A program made the position numbers and the translations under genes. Source: Lycorma delicatula (Eukaryota > Arthropoda > Insecta > Hemiptera > Fulgoridae). Taken from it: DNA of 64,000 nucleotides. Location: positions 79,908,515-79,972,514 of the forward strand of contig NC_134456.1 in the NCBI RefSeq assembly GCF_047948215.1. The letters run 5' to 3'. Shown here one piece after another: positions 13,367 through 27,348 of this stretch; positions within the stretch are counted from its first letter, which is position 1; every line of letters begins with the position of its first letter. The notes under the pieces were generated by a model that was given only the letters and a program-made list of their open reading frames with translations, was not told the origin of the DNA and did no database searches.

Positions 13367-13497
13367 GGCTCCCTTTTTTCTGTTTAGCCTCCAGAACCAC
13401 CATAAGGTATTACTTCAGAGGATGATATGTATGAATGTAAATGAATTGTAGTCTTGTACAGTCTCTGGTCGACCATTCTTGAGATGTGTGGTAAGTA
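13367..13497 (-). mobile_element. SINE 3' body fragment
   Basis: Read on the - strand, this begins ccacacatctcaagaatggt and continues through gactgtacaagactac and atacatatcatcctctga. It aligns with the body of the SINE copy at 30798-31070 (ccacatatctcatgattggt, gtctgtacatc, atacacatcctcc). The tRNA-like head is missing. It is assigned as a SINE by this shared body plus the tRNA-type head of the other copy. Confidence 0.65.
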
Positions 13498-14944
13498 GAA
13501 GAGGCTGAGGCAGAGTTGCTTTCCATGAGAATAATGATGTTCATTATTCAACCAGTCCTTCTGGTAAACACAGACAAAACTATACTCAAGTCTTCATAAT
13601 GAAGACTTATGGAACTGAATATTATCTTTATTTCAGTGAACTTGGCATGTCAATCTATAATAATATGTTTAACTTGGTATAGAAGCAACCACTTTTGTAT
13701 TTGTTTTTTTAAGTAGCTGTTGCATTGTCATTGATTTGACTATTTTTATTTTATATTCTACAGGGATTGTTTATCTAATTATTTTATCTGACTGATACAG
13801 GCCAGTGCCCAATTACTGCTACCCTCTCCCTTTTTTCTTTTCATTATGTTGAGAAATGATTCTTTTTGTTGTGTATGCAAAATTCCACACCAGCTCAAGA
13901 TTCAAATCCAGGATTGTCTTGATGAAAGATAGAAGCAGTACTACTCATATAAATAAGCAAAGTGGTTTAATTTTCTTATTAAATCTTCATCTTATTTCTC
14001 CAATATTTCTCTTTCTTGAATTTTCATATATTATATAAAATTTACAAACACATTACAATCTTGTTTGTTTTAATGTAGGTCCATGAAACATGTTCTATTT
14101 TTACAATATTTTTGCCATAAATCTCTCCCTTCTCCAGTTGAGTTACTGTTTTTCAAACTAAACCTCTTTATTTCACTATTCATCAATGCATCTATTTATT
14201 TTCAGTATGTCTTGTGGTCTGAAATCCCTTCTATTCTTTATTTTTGTGATATAATTATCCACTTATCCCTGCTCTAAAGTGCAACTCCATGAACATTTTA
14301 TTTGTAATAAAATTATATTTGTTAGCAGGAAACTTTTATTTCATATTAATATATGATGGTAATAAACAACAAATAATAAATAAATTTAAATTGTTAATCA
14401 ATAGATAAAATTAATTCAGAATAAAATATCATTTTGAAGTATCTTAATTCATATGCTATGTTTTTGTTTCATGAGAATGTAGTAAATCTCTTTTATTTAA
14501 TCGATGTTATTAAAAAAAACTATTACTTTTTCTTAAAGAGCATATTTTACATAATTAAATTAATTGAAGAAAAATCTTATAAACAGGTAAGTTATTTATT
14601 TTAAATGGCAGTGGAAGCCCATTAAGATTCTTCCCGTAAACCAAAGTATTACACGAAAACTGTTCTGTTGTCTGTTCTGTTACGGTAGATTTTTTTTTAG
14701 GAATGTTTCTTTTTTTTATGAAACTAGTAACATATTTGTAAATTTAATTGCTTGAAATTATGTTAAAATTTTTAATTTTCTAGTTACATATACACGATTC
14801 ATATTAATGGATCTCATCCCTATTCATATATTCTGAAAACTCATTTTGATTTTTAATGGTGTCCCAAAATATAATAAAGAAAATTAGATGAGTTACATCT
14901 TTTTCTTGCTCATTCCTGTATGTTTACTTATATTTTACTCATAC

Positions 14945-16010
14945 TGGGTGTCCAGGCTATAGGTATCCAAAAGTAACAACTTATATTAAGAAAACCAGAG
15001 AATATAAATTAGTATTTTCTTTTTAATAAACCCATAAATTCACCAAGTTTTATGTAGGTTAGTCAAGTTCAATATGTATACCTTTTGTAATTTGGCATAC
15101 ATCTTGATGATAATCTTAACTCTTGCCAGGTGTTTAGGAGCACCTGTGGCATTATTAATACCAATAGTGTCAACAATTCTCTGTTTTAAATCATCCTAAT
15201 CCCAAAATTTTCTTTGTACATACAACTTTTAATAAATCTCCAAACAGAAAAGTCCAAAGGAATGGTATCTGGAAATCTAGGTGGCTGTGGTGTTGGGCCT
15301 TCTTGTCCGGTCTAACATTCAAGGAAAGTATTGTTCAAGAACATGGTTACATTTTGATGAAAGTGTAGTGGAGCTACATCTTGTTAGAAACTGAAGCGTG
15401 CAGGAACAGCGAAGTTCTCAAGCATATTGAGGTACATGTGTCCTGTCATAATGATCTTGATGAAGAAAAAAAACAAACTGATGACATTATTTTTGTGCAA
15501 TCCTAACCAGACATTCGCTTTCAATATGCCTTTCATTTTTTATTTCTGTATGGGGGTTTTTAGTATCCCAAATTCAACAACTGTGTCTATTGTTAACTTT
15601 CCCGCTTTTATGAAAGGTTACCACATCACTAAATAACAACATATCAAGATAATTAGGGTTGTTTTCGACGTGGTGACCTCTACAGCAAACAGGTATCATA
15701 AGCAGCGATCATTTGGTTTAATGTGATCAAACTTTTGATATGACTGAAACTTTTGGATGATTTCCAGTTTGAGAAACCAAGCATCCAGTCTCTCTTAAAG
15801 TCGTATCCCACTGACAAATAGACTTGGAAGTAGGAGAATCGATATTCATTCTGTTCGTACACGTGTAACTGATTGAAACTTTGGTAACCAAAGTGTGCAT
15901 TGAACCTTCTGTTGGGTCCACATCTCGACTGACTACAATTGCATTGTGAGTCGGCTTGCCTGCACATGCGTATTCTGCCGACCTTGAAGGTATACAGAAA
16001 AAATCTTGTA
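14945..16010 (-). mobile_element. IS630/Tc1/mariner-type DDE transposase pseudogene
   Basis: On the - strand, in changing frames, I can read FSDVVTFHKSGKVNNRHSC (about 15630, first catalytic region), NPHTEIKNERHIESECLV (about 15560), ITMTGHMYLNMLENFAVPAR-like residues (about 15440-15400) and TPQPPRFPDTIPLD (about 15290-15250, matching the usual WPPRSPDLTPLD). The N-terminal part (15680-15967) is more diverged. Several stops and frameshifts make it dead. The proteins of this group are bipartite HTH plus DDE transposases. Confidence 0.72.
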
Positions 16011-16911
16011 GAAATTTCCTGTCAATTGAACTTATGTTTAAGAGATTGTGATGACTGGCTCTCTTAATGTAGGGAATTACTTTTAGAAATTTTTAGCCCG
16101 AACAGTGTTTATGTTAACTGTCTTTATACAACTTGTAAATAATCTTTTCCTACAGTAGATCAACTTAGTCTACAGTTTTTCTATACTTAGGCCATCTGTT
16201 ACTACTCACATTTACTTTTGAATTTCTGATTTAAATGTGGATGTTCACTACACACAAGAATTTTAGTTCTTGCAGTTTTTTAAGACTTATTATATTTGAC
16301 ATTGCAATTCTACAGAATTATGTTTTTATTTAAAAACTTATGAAAAGAATTTGCTATTCTAAGAAACTAAATTAACTGAAGAGGAAAAAAATGAAATAAT
16401 CAATGAACACAACCAAAAACAGTTACATAAAAAAATGTTGCCATTTGAACTACATTGTTGAAATAGTGTCATTGGTTTTCCATGAATAATGAGGAGATAA
16501 AACTTTTATTTCTAAATAAATCTCATTGTGAATTCATTAGTAACCAATTTATTAACATAAGGTAATAATCAGCTCTATGGAACAGTTGAATAGAGTTTAA
16601 CTGTGTTGAGTGTTGGCACAGTAGGTATGATGGAACAAGAAATTCTGGATATCGACTTGCAATCCCATGTGAAGAAGTTAATTTTATTTCCATATCTGTT
16701 GACTGCATTATCATTGCTTGTGATTTTACTTACTTCTTTTTGGTGCTTTGTTTTTAAATTTTAGTTAATTTAAAAAATTTTTAAGAAAGCTGAATTAAGT
16801 ACGCAGAAATATTAGTTATATTACAGAGTTAATAATACTAGGTTTTCACCGACTGATAAGTTTATTTTATTGTAGTTTTCAAGTATTAGTTTTACTTTCA
16901 TTTTTTTATAG

Positions 16912-17051
16912 GTGATAGTGCTCCACCTCCTTCTGTACGATTAGTGCAGGATACTGACGATTCACAATCATCATCTGAGATGCTTCGTGAAATGTTCATA
17001 CAGAAACGTCAAATGATGTTCCTTAACAAGTTAACTTCCATAGATACCGAG
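16912..17051 (+). CDS. MADD: MADD exon 5 of window
   Basis: The exon is 140 bp, completing a Gly codon and ending in phase 0 before gtgatt. It encodes [19 protein letters not shown] and then [20 protein letters not shown], ending KLTSIDTE. The acidic Ser cluster is followed by a charged helix typical of the MADD linker. The acceptor has a strong T tract (catttttttatag). Confidence 0.92.
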
Positions 17052-17367
17052 GTGATTATTTATATTTTTTTACTGTTTTTTTTTGTATGTATTGTGTTTA
17101 AGTTATTTCTGGAATAATTCATTTATTTATTACATGTTGAAATTTTAATGTTTGTAACTTCTTAAATTTCTTTTGTGTTAATTTATAGGAGTAATGTCTT
17201 CTTATATGATTATACTGTATTTGATGTACATATGTATTATATGACTTAAATGTTATGTATTACTTAATTTTCTATTTTTGAATAATCATAAAATTTTTCC
17301 ATAAAATTATCCCATTGGCTAGCAAGCATATGTATATGGCTTCAATTCTGGTAGCTAATTCAGAGAG

Positions 17368-17371
<4 letters not shown>

Positions 17372-17398
<27 letters not shown>
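17372..17398. repeat. (AG)n microsatellite
   Basis: About 13 AG units are followed by an imperfect tgagag tail. Confidence 0.9.
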
Positions 17399-18419
17399 TG
17401 AGAGTAATTGCATGTGCACATATACATGTATATACCATAAATATAAATTTGCAGTATTTTTTTTAAATTTGAAAGAAAGTTTTTTTAATTCAGGTATATA
17501 GATTAGAAATAAATAAATTTCTTAATATGTAAATTTTAAATGATGCTCTTTTCAAATACCTTTTTTAATTATAGATAATGTGCAGAAAAGACTAAATTTT
17601 AAAGATAAGAATTTTTGGCTTTTATATGGTTAATGGATCACTCAAATTAATAAAATTTAAAAGATGTATGTATAATAGTAGTTTTTTTTTTTTAAATAAC
17701 TTTCTCTTATTTATTGCCTCCCTAATTCTTAGTTTATTTTTTAAAATGTGTAAATAATATAACATTTCTAAAAGTTATATCTATTGAATTATAAATCTAT
17801 AATACACCAAAATCAATGATCACACAGCAGTATTTTACAACTCAACACTGTAACTGAGGTTGCAGCAAACACCCTTAATTGGTTTTGGAGGAGGCTTTTA
17901 TTGTTTTACATTTATATTTATAAGATTTAGGCAAGAAGTGATGCAATTGATAAAAATATGATTAGATGTGTAGTCAGTACAACATCTACTAAATTTCTTG
18001 GAGTAAATTTTAATAATAATCTTATGTAGTCAATGATAAGGTTAAAAGACAAATATTACGTATTAAAAGAAAAATCTGTTTCTTTTAATACGGTTAATGT
18101 AATTAATCTGTCAAGACTCAGTGCCACCATTCAGACTGTGCTGAATTGCTAAAGATGACTGAGTGTAAAAGAAACCAACCTGTATTATTACCAAATTGAC
18201 TTTCCTTTTTATCATAGAAGATTAACATGTTACTGGTATGAATAAATTTAAGAAAGAACTAAAATTGTGCCTGGTGAAATAAGAATATTACCAGAAATAT
18301 TGTAATATAATTAGATACATTATTTAGACAAGTTCAAGCAAACCTAAATGAATTTTTGTTTCATAACCATCAGTGAAACTATTCACCTGATTAGAAGTTA
18401 CAGTCAATAAATTGGGCAT

Positions 18420-18830
18420 TGGAAAGCAAACCAACACTGAAGAAAGCAAGATCATGCCTTCTGCTAGAAATATCATAGCCACTGGTGTTTTTTTTTTCTT
18501 GAGATGTGAAGGGTATAATTTTCGTAGGCTATCTTACAAAAAAAATCAGTGGCAATTATTCTACCACTTTATTCCAACATCTTAGTGATAAATTCAAGAA
18601 AAGCCATTCTGCAACTAGTGAAGAAAAAGTACTGATGGTTTGCTCATAATCAGTTACAATGGCCATTCAAATTCCTATCACATCTGCTACATAACAGATT
18701 TCGGTGCCTGTGTTTCAGTCTATCCCCAGATCAAATGTAATCGCTCGGAGGAAAATAATTTGTTGTCAGCAGTGAAAAGATTGATGCTATGAGTGGATAT
18801 TTTGAAATGTTATTTAAATAATTTTATAAA
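18420..18830 (+). mobile_element. Decayed mariner transposase fragment
   Basis: In shifting frames the + strand reads SARNIIATG at about 18460-18490 and SLGGK, SSEKIDAMSGYFE at about 18740-18810. These correspond to the ARKIMATVFWD and C-terminal GKKF.S.EE...YF blocks of mariner transposases. It is heavily mutated, with no intact catalytic residue visible. Confidence 0.6.
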
Positions 18831-20956
18831 AGCAGTATTATATCTGTTGTTAAGTATGTCAGTCCAACAGGATGCTATTAATATAATTCAACCTGAACAA
18901 ATTGTTTTTGTTTTTTTTTTACTTTATTTATTAAACACTCAGAGTTGTAATTTTTTCCAATACGTTGGATACTACTAACTTTGTTAAAAGTGATCACATT
19001 CTAGTCAATAATATATTAGATAGTATAAGTAAATTCCACAAAAAAATGAAACCAGATGAAATTGAAGCATTTCAATTTATTAAGATAGATTACTTAAAGA
19101 AATATGTATTCCATGTAAAAAGCCAATTTTTTAAAATTTTTTTACATGTTCAAAAAAAAAAGAAGAAAATTGTATATGAATAAATATGTAATTAAAACTG
19201 TATATAAGTTATAAGTTAAAGTTAAACAAATTACTATCATTAGAATTGTCATTTTTTTCACTGCGGGTAACAGTTTGTATATTGAATCATCAAAACTATT
19301 ATTAACCCTTTTGCTGCCATTTTTTATTTTTTAAAGTTGTCAGAATAGCTTGCTAAAATAATTATTTTCAGTACAGTGACTTGAAAAGCAATTAAAATGA
19401 CAGATGGGTATATTTTTACTTTAAGTTTGTTACATAAGTGTGTTTATATTTGTATCTTTTGAGATACCATAGCTTTTTCAAATTTATTCATACCTGATAA
19501 AATTTAATTCCTTCTTTCTTATGTATACGTGTATTGTTTATGAGTGATTATTATTGTAATGTATGTATTTCTTTTTATTCAATTTACCAGTGGTTTGCTT
19601 TTTACTCAAATTATCTATGCTTGTTTGGTGTTGTGTTTCATTTTATTATTATTTTTTCTTTCTGTGTGTTGTATTTATGTTATAAGACCAGACAGCTTAC
19701 CTTTATATCATCTGTGATTTTATGTTTTTATTTCAACAGTATTGCAATTGTATTTATAACACAAGTTTTTGTATACTTCATTATTTTTATAGGAAATTTG
19801 AGAATTTTTAGTATGATTAATGAAAACTGACCGATTTGGGGTTTATACATTCATGAATATTTTTCTTAATTCTATGAAATCAATAAATTTGTTTGTGAAC
19901 CATAGTTATTTGTATAATCTTGATGTGATAGAATTATTTATTTGTTAGAATTAATTTTTGAGGTATTGAATAAAATTTTCAATACTGCATATAAATTTGC
20001 TATTTTTATTTTTTTGTTTGTTAATAGCGTTGAAAAAATTGTTAAAAAGTAAATTATGTTAATGGATTAAAATATAGTAAAAGTATAATATAGTTGATAA
20101 TAAAATATCTTTAATTTAGTTCTTTTGTGCACTGTTTTATATGAAGATAAAGGAATCATGATTTACAACATTATTTCATCAAAACAAATTAAAAATTAAT
20201 GCTCTTTTTTCAAGAAAGGTGGATGACAGATTAATACTGATTTTTTAAGAAACAGAATTAATTGGTGAGAAAGGAAGTTGGTAATTAATAAATAAATCAG
20301 AGAAATAATAACAGTGTTATTGGATGGGAATATATTCTGGTAGAAGAGTGAAGTGAATTTTTTTCTTTGAGAAGATAAAAGGAAATTGAAATAAAACTAG
20401 AGAAAATTGACTTTAAAGTGTTAAAAATTTGGTTTAAAGATAATTAAGAAAGACCCCAATAGTATGTTTATGGGAGGCAAAAAAAAAGCATTAACTAGGA
20501 AAAACAAAGAGTATAGTGGTAGAGAAATTTAAAAATCATGTTTGTACTGTAAAAATGTTTTATTTAAATCTACAGGTTACAAACCATTTGAATGTTGGAA
20601 ACTATTCAAATGTATATGATATTAAAACTTTTAATTTTTGTATTGATTTTGTTAGGTACAATTTATTTGAAGAAAACCTTTTAGGATTTATGCATAAAAA
20701 TAACTGTTTTCCAAGCAGTATATTGTCAGTGTTTTAAACTTTAAAGATATTGGAAAACATTAGTGTTTTCTCTCAATAAGTTTTTAAAAAACATCTAATT
20801 GTTAGTTTCAATGAGGTGACCACTTTTTATAAATTGCTATTTCAACTATCACTAATCACATAAATCTTTTTTTTTGTAAATAACCCGTTAGATTTACTGT
20901 TATATTATGTATTAGGTTTTTTTTTAAATTAGTTAAAAACAAGATGTAAGAGGAGA

Positions 20957-22260
20957 ATTTGAAAAGTTCTTCACCCTGACAAAGAAAGCAAGATTTTTAA
21001 GAAATTCTTAGTTTTTATTTTTCAACATAGTCAGTCACCTAGCAATTTGATAAATTTAGACCAACGACTTTTCAACTGTGTAATATTCTCATTATAATGT
21101 GATTTTTCCAACTCTGCCAAATAAGCAGTTGTCTCAGTTTTGATTTCATCATTTGAACTGAATCTTTGACCATTGAGCTATAACTTTAGGTTTAGGAAGA
21201 GAAAGTAATCACTAGGAGCCAAATATGGCACATGTGGAAGCATTTTAAAGTATAGGTCATGGAGTTTTGCAGCAACAATCCTTTTTGTACAGACGCATTA
21301 TTGTGTAAAAGAGCACTTTATTTATTAGATGTGAAAGTTTAGCCTGAATAACACCGTTTAGTTGGTCCAGTAGAGAAGCATAATATTTCCTGTCTGTGAC
21401 AGTTCTGCCTTTTTCCAGGTAGTCTATGAGTGCCACACCATGAGAATCCCAAAAAAATGTAGCCGTAATTTTTCTTGGTTGCTGATAAACCATGTTTTCT
21501 TTCTTAGATGCACTTTCACCTGCTCCCTCCCACTGTTTGGACTGCTGTTTTGTCTGAGGCATATAAAGACGAATCCATGTTTCATCTATTGTAAAACATC
21601 AAAGAGACTTTGCGAAATTGCATTGAAGTCTAAATATCTTGAAAAGTATTCAGTCAAATACTTTTAGGGTTGATTGTTAACCAACACAGCATCGATAAAG
21701 CAAAAAACTTTTTCCTACCCAAAACATTGTGTAAAATGTTGTAGACGTGGTCTGTTAAGCTGTTTTTAATGTCAGAAAGTTTGTGTATGTTCAGTTGGCA
21801 ATCATTTAATACAGCATTATGAATTTTTGTGAAAATTTCTTTGGTCATCAGCAGTTTTTGGGCATCTTGTGCATACATAAAATTGAGTGAGTATACAACC
21901 ACATTGAAATTCAGCAGCCCACTTTTTTAACATTGAAAATAAAGGGGAAGAATTATTTAAAATGGAATCTAATTCTTTTTGTGTCTGTTGAGGTTGAGCC
22001 TTTTAAAACCAAGTACTTGATGATAGCTTTAACTTTAGTTTTATCCATTTTTTAGAAAATGTCAAAACTTGTTTGCTTTACTTAATTGCCATCTACAGTC
22101 AACTAAGTGCATGTTTGGAAATTTGTAGTATACCATCTAAAGAATCATACTTACTATTTCTCAGTGTTAGAATCAAATATTTTTCAATTTATAGTCCGTC
22201 ATTTATAATTATTTGTCATAAATGCACTATCTCTCTGTCAGGCTGAAAACTTTCAGAACG
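20957..22260 (-). mobile_element. Near full-length mariner transposon, inactive
   Basis: Imperfect terminal inverted repeats are visible: ttgaaaagttcttcaccctg at the left and, complemented, gtcaggctgaaaactttcag at the right. The transposase runs on the - strand from Met at 22048 (MDKTKVKAIIKYLVLKG) to a stop at 21015, about 344 codons, which is the usual mariner length. The HTH region includes LLMTKEIFTKIHNAVLND. The catalytic part includes ATFFWDSHGVALIDYLEKG (second D) and KYYASLLDQLN. Several in-frame stops and frameshifts disable it. Confidence 0.82.
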
Positions 22261-24484
22261 ACTCATAAAAAAGGATGTGAAAGAAAGATTTTCAGTAAAA
22301 CTACTTTGAATTTCATTCACCTGTAGAAAAAAATATAGGTCAAAGCAGCTGTACTAAGTACAAGCAGTGTATTGAATGGTATGCTTATTTTTCTGCAGAT
22401 TACCTGCATTTTGGTAAAAATCTTCATCTCTCCAACCTTTTGTTAACTGAAATTATGAAACTAAATATTAGCTAAATAGTGTTGTTAAAACACATGATTT
22501 GCTTTAAAAAAATCCTACTTTTGGTGAGAGCTAAAATAGAGATTTATTTAAATTGCTCCTGAATTGAACTCAGCCAACAGACAACTTTCTTAAAGTATTT
22601 ACAGATAAAATTCTGTTCTTAAATATATTCAAATAGTATTTTTGTATTTTTAATCTTTTTTTAACAAGTCATGGAATGTTCAATCCACACTAATTGGAAA
22701 ACAGGTGATGAAAGGTGTACTTTTATGCAACCTTTTATATATAATTCTCCACAATCCCTACAGGTTTTCTTCAAATAAACTGAAACTCGTAAGAGTAATG
22801 TTTGTTATTGCATAAACTACATTCTTCCAGCTTGTAGTTAGCAAGATATAACTCCTCAAAGAAATGTTTTTTCTTATAACAAATAATTTAGCATGATAAT
22901 CAAAGTATTGCTTTTCTCTAGAAAGGTGAAAGGAAGAAGAATTTTTATTGAAAAAAGCATCCAGCAAAAAAAGAAAGCTAATGTGTGAGTCACTAAATAA
23001 GGATTGAGAAAATATTTGTAATTTATTTCATTACATGTATTCCATATAGTACATCTGTATTACATTATGTATATTATATAGAATGGGGAAATAAAAACCA
23101 AGGAAAGAGGAAATAGAGAACGATGAAAGAAGTACCACAAGGAATAAGAACAAATAAATGCTGAAAGGATTTGTTTTGGTTAATAAAATGGATTTGTAAT
23201 GTAAGAGTTTTCCAATTTTAAAGAAAAATTTTATACTACATTACATAGTCTGATACATATTTCTTAGTTTTTTCTTTTTGAGGCTCTGATTGGTTTATTA
23301 TGCAACAAAAATAAAGGTTATAAGCTTGTAATGATATTTTAGATGAAAATGTACATTCAGTTTGTTCTTTTGTGATTGAATTGAGATCCAGTGTTGGTTT
23401 GTTAAGAGTTTATTGTTATTCTAAAGAACCTTTTCTTCTTTCCACATCGCTTGTTTACCGTATTTTGGTTTTCTGTTTCCAATTAGTGTGCAGTTGCTCT
23501 GCACAGTTTTGTGATCTTTTATGCTTACTTTAGATATCTTTTCTGCTGATTATTTACAGTAAAACTTCATTTATTATTTTTATTTTTTGGTTGAAATTAT
23601 TCAGAAGCTTTAAAGAACAGTTTTAATCCTACAGTAAGTCCTTCTGTACTGATACAATTTTAAATCTCCAACAAATTTTTTATGAGTGATCAAAAAAAAT
23701 TTTACCTGTACAATATCTCCGATAACAATAAATTTCCATGTTATAATATATATATTTTGGGTCTATTAAAATAATAATATGAAGTGAAGATTGTTTATAA
23801 CTTAATAGACTCAGGTATTAACATATGTGAGTTCCCTCTCACTGGAAGCCAATCCATTTTGGGGTAATATTTCAGCACAAGATCAGATCATTGTAGAACA
23901 TAATGTGAATGTTACAACACTGAGTTTGTTTGTTTATATTTTATGATTAGATTATCGTCCCAGTACAATCATTTTTAAAACTGCTACAAAACAATCTATC
24001 ACTGAATAGCAATCAGTAATCCAGGACTAGTACTGCTCTTTAACTACAGCTGGTGTACACTGTGAATTACTGTATATAAATCAGGCCTGTGCATTAAGTT
24101 CTGTTACCGTATTTAGATTGTGTTTTAGTAACAATAACATCCCTTATTTTCTGATATAGTAATAGATAAAATTAAAAATTACCATTTCATCTCTATAATA
24201 ACCTATCAATACTGCAACCAACCTATCAATACAATTAAACAATACTGCAACCTCCTAAGTGTTTCTTTGTCGTACTTTCTCTTTCCTGGTTTACATTACT
24301 TGTGATGAAAATGTATTCTCTATTATATTCTATCATTATCTGTACATAATTTTATATATATACACTAGCCAGTCAGAGATTGCAGTATTGCAGAGCTTTG
24401 ACAAGGAAAACTTCACAGTTTATTTCTTTGCCATGGTGACAGATTAATTTAATTATTAACGTTTCCTCTTTTTACGAATATCTT

Positions 24485-24655
24485 TAAAAGACAACTTCAA
24501 CCCAAGGGGCTAAGGCCTTGATCTACGGCTTAAACCCTTCCCTGGGACAACATAAATGCACCCTGCAAATTTGAAAGGGATCGGTTCTTTGGTTCTCATG
24601 TGATGCAAGAACAAACAAACAGACAAACTTTCGGCTTTATATATTATTATTTTTT
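24485..24655 (+). repeat. GC-richer block resembling a retroelement 3' tail
   Basis: The segment contains gcaaatttgaaagggatcgg followed by aacaaacaaacagacaaact and tatatattatta. This layout resembles the 3' ends of RTE-type LINEs and their SINE partners in arthropods. There is no coding content. The assignment rests on pattern memory and is tentative. Confidence 0.4.
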
Positions 24656-25178
24656 TATTGAGTGTTGCAATCTTTGACATTGATTGTTGCAGATGATTGA
24701 CAAGATTTACAAGACAGTATTGTGTCTGTATTTTAGGTGACCTATTATGTATTTCAGTTTTTAATCAGTTGGTTGTTTACTGCAAATTTATATATGTTTT
24801 ACCATTATTCTCTATAAAATAAATATATTTATTTATTTTATATTTATTTATATTTATATACTCTATAAATAAATACTGTACTATAATATAATTCTGTGAT
24901 GGCTTGTATTAGACAAAATTTTATTATAAGACAAGAATTTATGTCTTGAACAAGAAATTCAAAACGTTTTAAACAAGTAAAATGTTCTAAAAGACTTTAT
25001 AAATTCATTTAATATCATTCTGTATGTGTTCAAATAAAAGAAAAAACTAACAAAAATACATTTTTTTTTGTTAATAAAAATAATATTTTTTTTGTGCAAT
25101 ATGCAGCAAAATTACATATATTTTTTTACAGTTGAATTTGAATAATGTTTAATTTCAATTTTTTTAAAAATTACTAAT

Positions 25179-27348
25179 AATGTAGGTGTTTAACAATCAC
25201 GGATAAACTCAAAGATCTAGTCAACAACCTTAAACGAATCGCAGATGAATTAACCCCAATAAAATCCCGTAAAAAGCATCAATGGTAGAACAGTGAATGT
25301 GATGAAACATTGGAGAAAAACTATTTCACCAAATCCCAAAAGTCAGAAAAATCCTTTGAAAATGTAGTAAAACAAAGAAAAGAAACCACCTTAACCCTAA
25401 GAGAATAAAAAAACAACACCATAAAGACACACTGAAGTCAATAGAAGAAGAATTCAATGAAATACAGTCGAAAGATTACTATAGAACCTTCAAAAATCAA
25501 CTCCAGAAATACAAACTTCCAACTTACTAATAAAGAAAGAAAATGGTAAACTGTCCCATAATAATAAAGACAACACAGAAATCCTAGCTAAATATTTTGA
25601 CAGATTTCTAAATTGAGAAGAACCGACAGTACTCCAAAACTTCAACACTATCACCCCAATAACAGCACCACCAGGAAACATAAACCTTCCCATAATAAAA
25701 GAAGACTACCAAGTATTGGGTGAGATGAAGAATTACAAAGCAGCGAGGAAACATCAAACTTTTGTAGAGATCTGGAAACGTGCAGGAATATCAGCAAAAA
25801 TTGCCCTTCATCAACAGCGTGTCAACATCTGGATCAAAGAAGAACTGCCAGAACACCAAACGACAGCCCTCATCCATCTGCTACACAAAAAAGGGCACAA
25901 AACAGACTCTAACAATTACAGAGGAATTTCACTCCTAGACAAAACATACAACATTCTTTCAAAAATCATCCTCAACAGGATAGGTTCACAACTCAAGAAA
26001 GAACTAGGAGAATACCAGGGACATTTCAGATCCTGGAAGAGCTGCAGACCAGATCATGAGTTTCAAGCTAATAATGGATTGCAATAAGAAAAGAAACAGA
26101 GACATGGTGATAACATTTATAGATTTCAAGAAAGTATATGACTGCATTCACAAAGAATCCCTATTAAAGATTCTAGGACACCACGGGATACCAAATTAAT
26201 AAACGTGATAAAGCTGACCCTCACAAACACTAAGTCGAAGGCCGAAGGTAAAATTCAGAGGTGAGCTCTCGGAACCATTTGAGATCAAAACAGGACTGCA
26301 CCAAAGCAATGGGGTGTCACCGCTATTATTCAACTGCACTCTAGAAATGGTAATGAGGGAATGGCTCAAAAAAATGCCCCCAAAAGTAAAAATAGGCCAA
26401 AAAATCAAAACAAACTGTCTTGGTTTCACTGACAACTTAGCAGTGCTAGCAAATGACATCGACAAAGCTAAATCACAGATATTAGAACTTCAAAACATTG
26501 CAAATAAAATTGGCCTCAAAATATTACTTGAAAGACAGAAATTATACCCCAAAAACCAACACGATTAAAAGAAGTAAACATAAATAGTAATAAAATCAAA
26601 ATAGTAACCCAATTAAATACCTAAGAGAAATAATAACAAGCATCCTAAATGAAAAATCCTCAATCCAAATAAGAAGAAACAAACCACGTAAAGCTCAAAA
26701 ATTAATCTGCTACACTTACAATAAAAAATGCCTATTAATAAACACAAAAATACGATACTACCAACACAATTATAAAACCAGAAGCCACTTATGCAGTACA
26801 AAAACTCTTCCATGTGAACGAACAATCAAAGACAGACAGACTCCAGAAAATTGGAAGAAAAATTGGAAGAACCTGTATCAATAAAAAGTACTAGAAAGAC
26901 AGGCAGTGGAGAATTGTGTCCAACAAAGTCGTGTACAAAGAGTTAGTACTTATGCGTAAGAGGAAAGTAGGATTCTTTAGATACATCATGAGGATACAAA
27001 ATTCAAGACTTTTGAAGCAGCTAGTTCAGTACAATCTCAAATTGAAAAAACCAAGACAGGGTGCAATTGGATCTTAGAATAAGAGAGGATCTGAAGGAAA
27101 TTGGCCTTACACCAGAAGAACCACAGATAAGTTAAAATTAAACAAGAAAATCAAGAACAAAAATATTCACAAGAAAAAACTCACAACATGAACATTTTCA
27201 ACACTAGAAAGGACACAAGATTGATACATATGAAAAAGTACTAGGAAGACCGCAAGGCCCAAACATCTCATTTAAGAGACGTGGGTAATGGACTGATTAA
27301 AGTGATCTTATGCAGTCATAAAAGATAAAACAATAAATGTAGGTGTTT
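25179..27348 (+). mobile_element. 5'-truncated LINE copy with 13-bp target-site duplication
   Basis: The insert 25192-27335 is flanked by perfect copies of aatgtaggtgttt (25179-25191 and 27336-27348). It is GC-richer than its flanks. In broken frames the + strand reads a reverse transcriptase: EIWKRAGISAKIALHQQ (25758), ALIHLLHKKGHKTDSNNYRG (25869), GISLLDKTYNILSKIILNRI (about 25924-25983), VITFIDFKKVYDCIH (about 26108-26152, motif A) and SPLLFNCTLEMVMREWLKKM (26317). The catalytic box reads LGFTDNLAVLAN instead of the expected F/YADD, so an essential Asp is lost. The RT-connection and C-terminal parts continue to about 27290. Many stops are present. The clade is uncertain (RTE/jockey-like wording). 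Confidence 0.85.

Larger units (their letters stand above)
13172..16911 (+). other. MADD intron 4
   Basis: The intron is 3.7 kb, with a SINE 3' fragment (about 13367-13497, - strand) and a DDE transposase pseudogene (about 14945-16010, - strand). The other parts are AT-rich and featureless. Confidence 0.85.

Noticed and set aside
19534..19830. 98-codon hydrophobic frame
   Set aside because: It is T-rich sequence giving random Phe/Ile/Leu runs, with no conserved motif or splice context.
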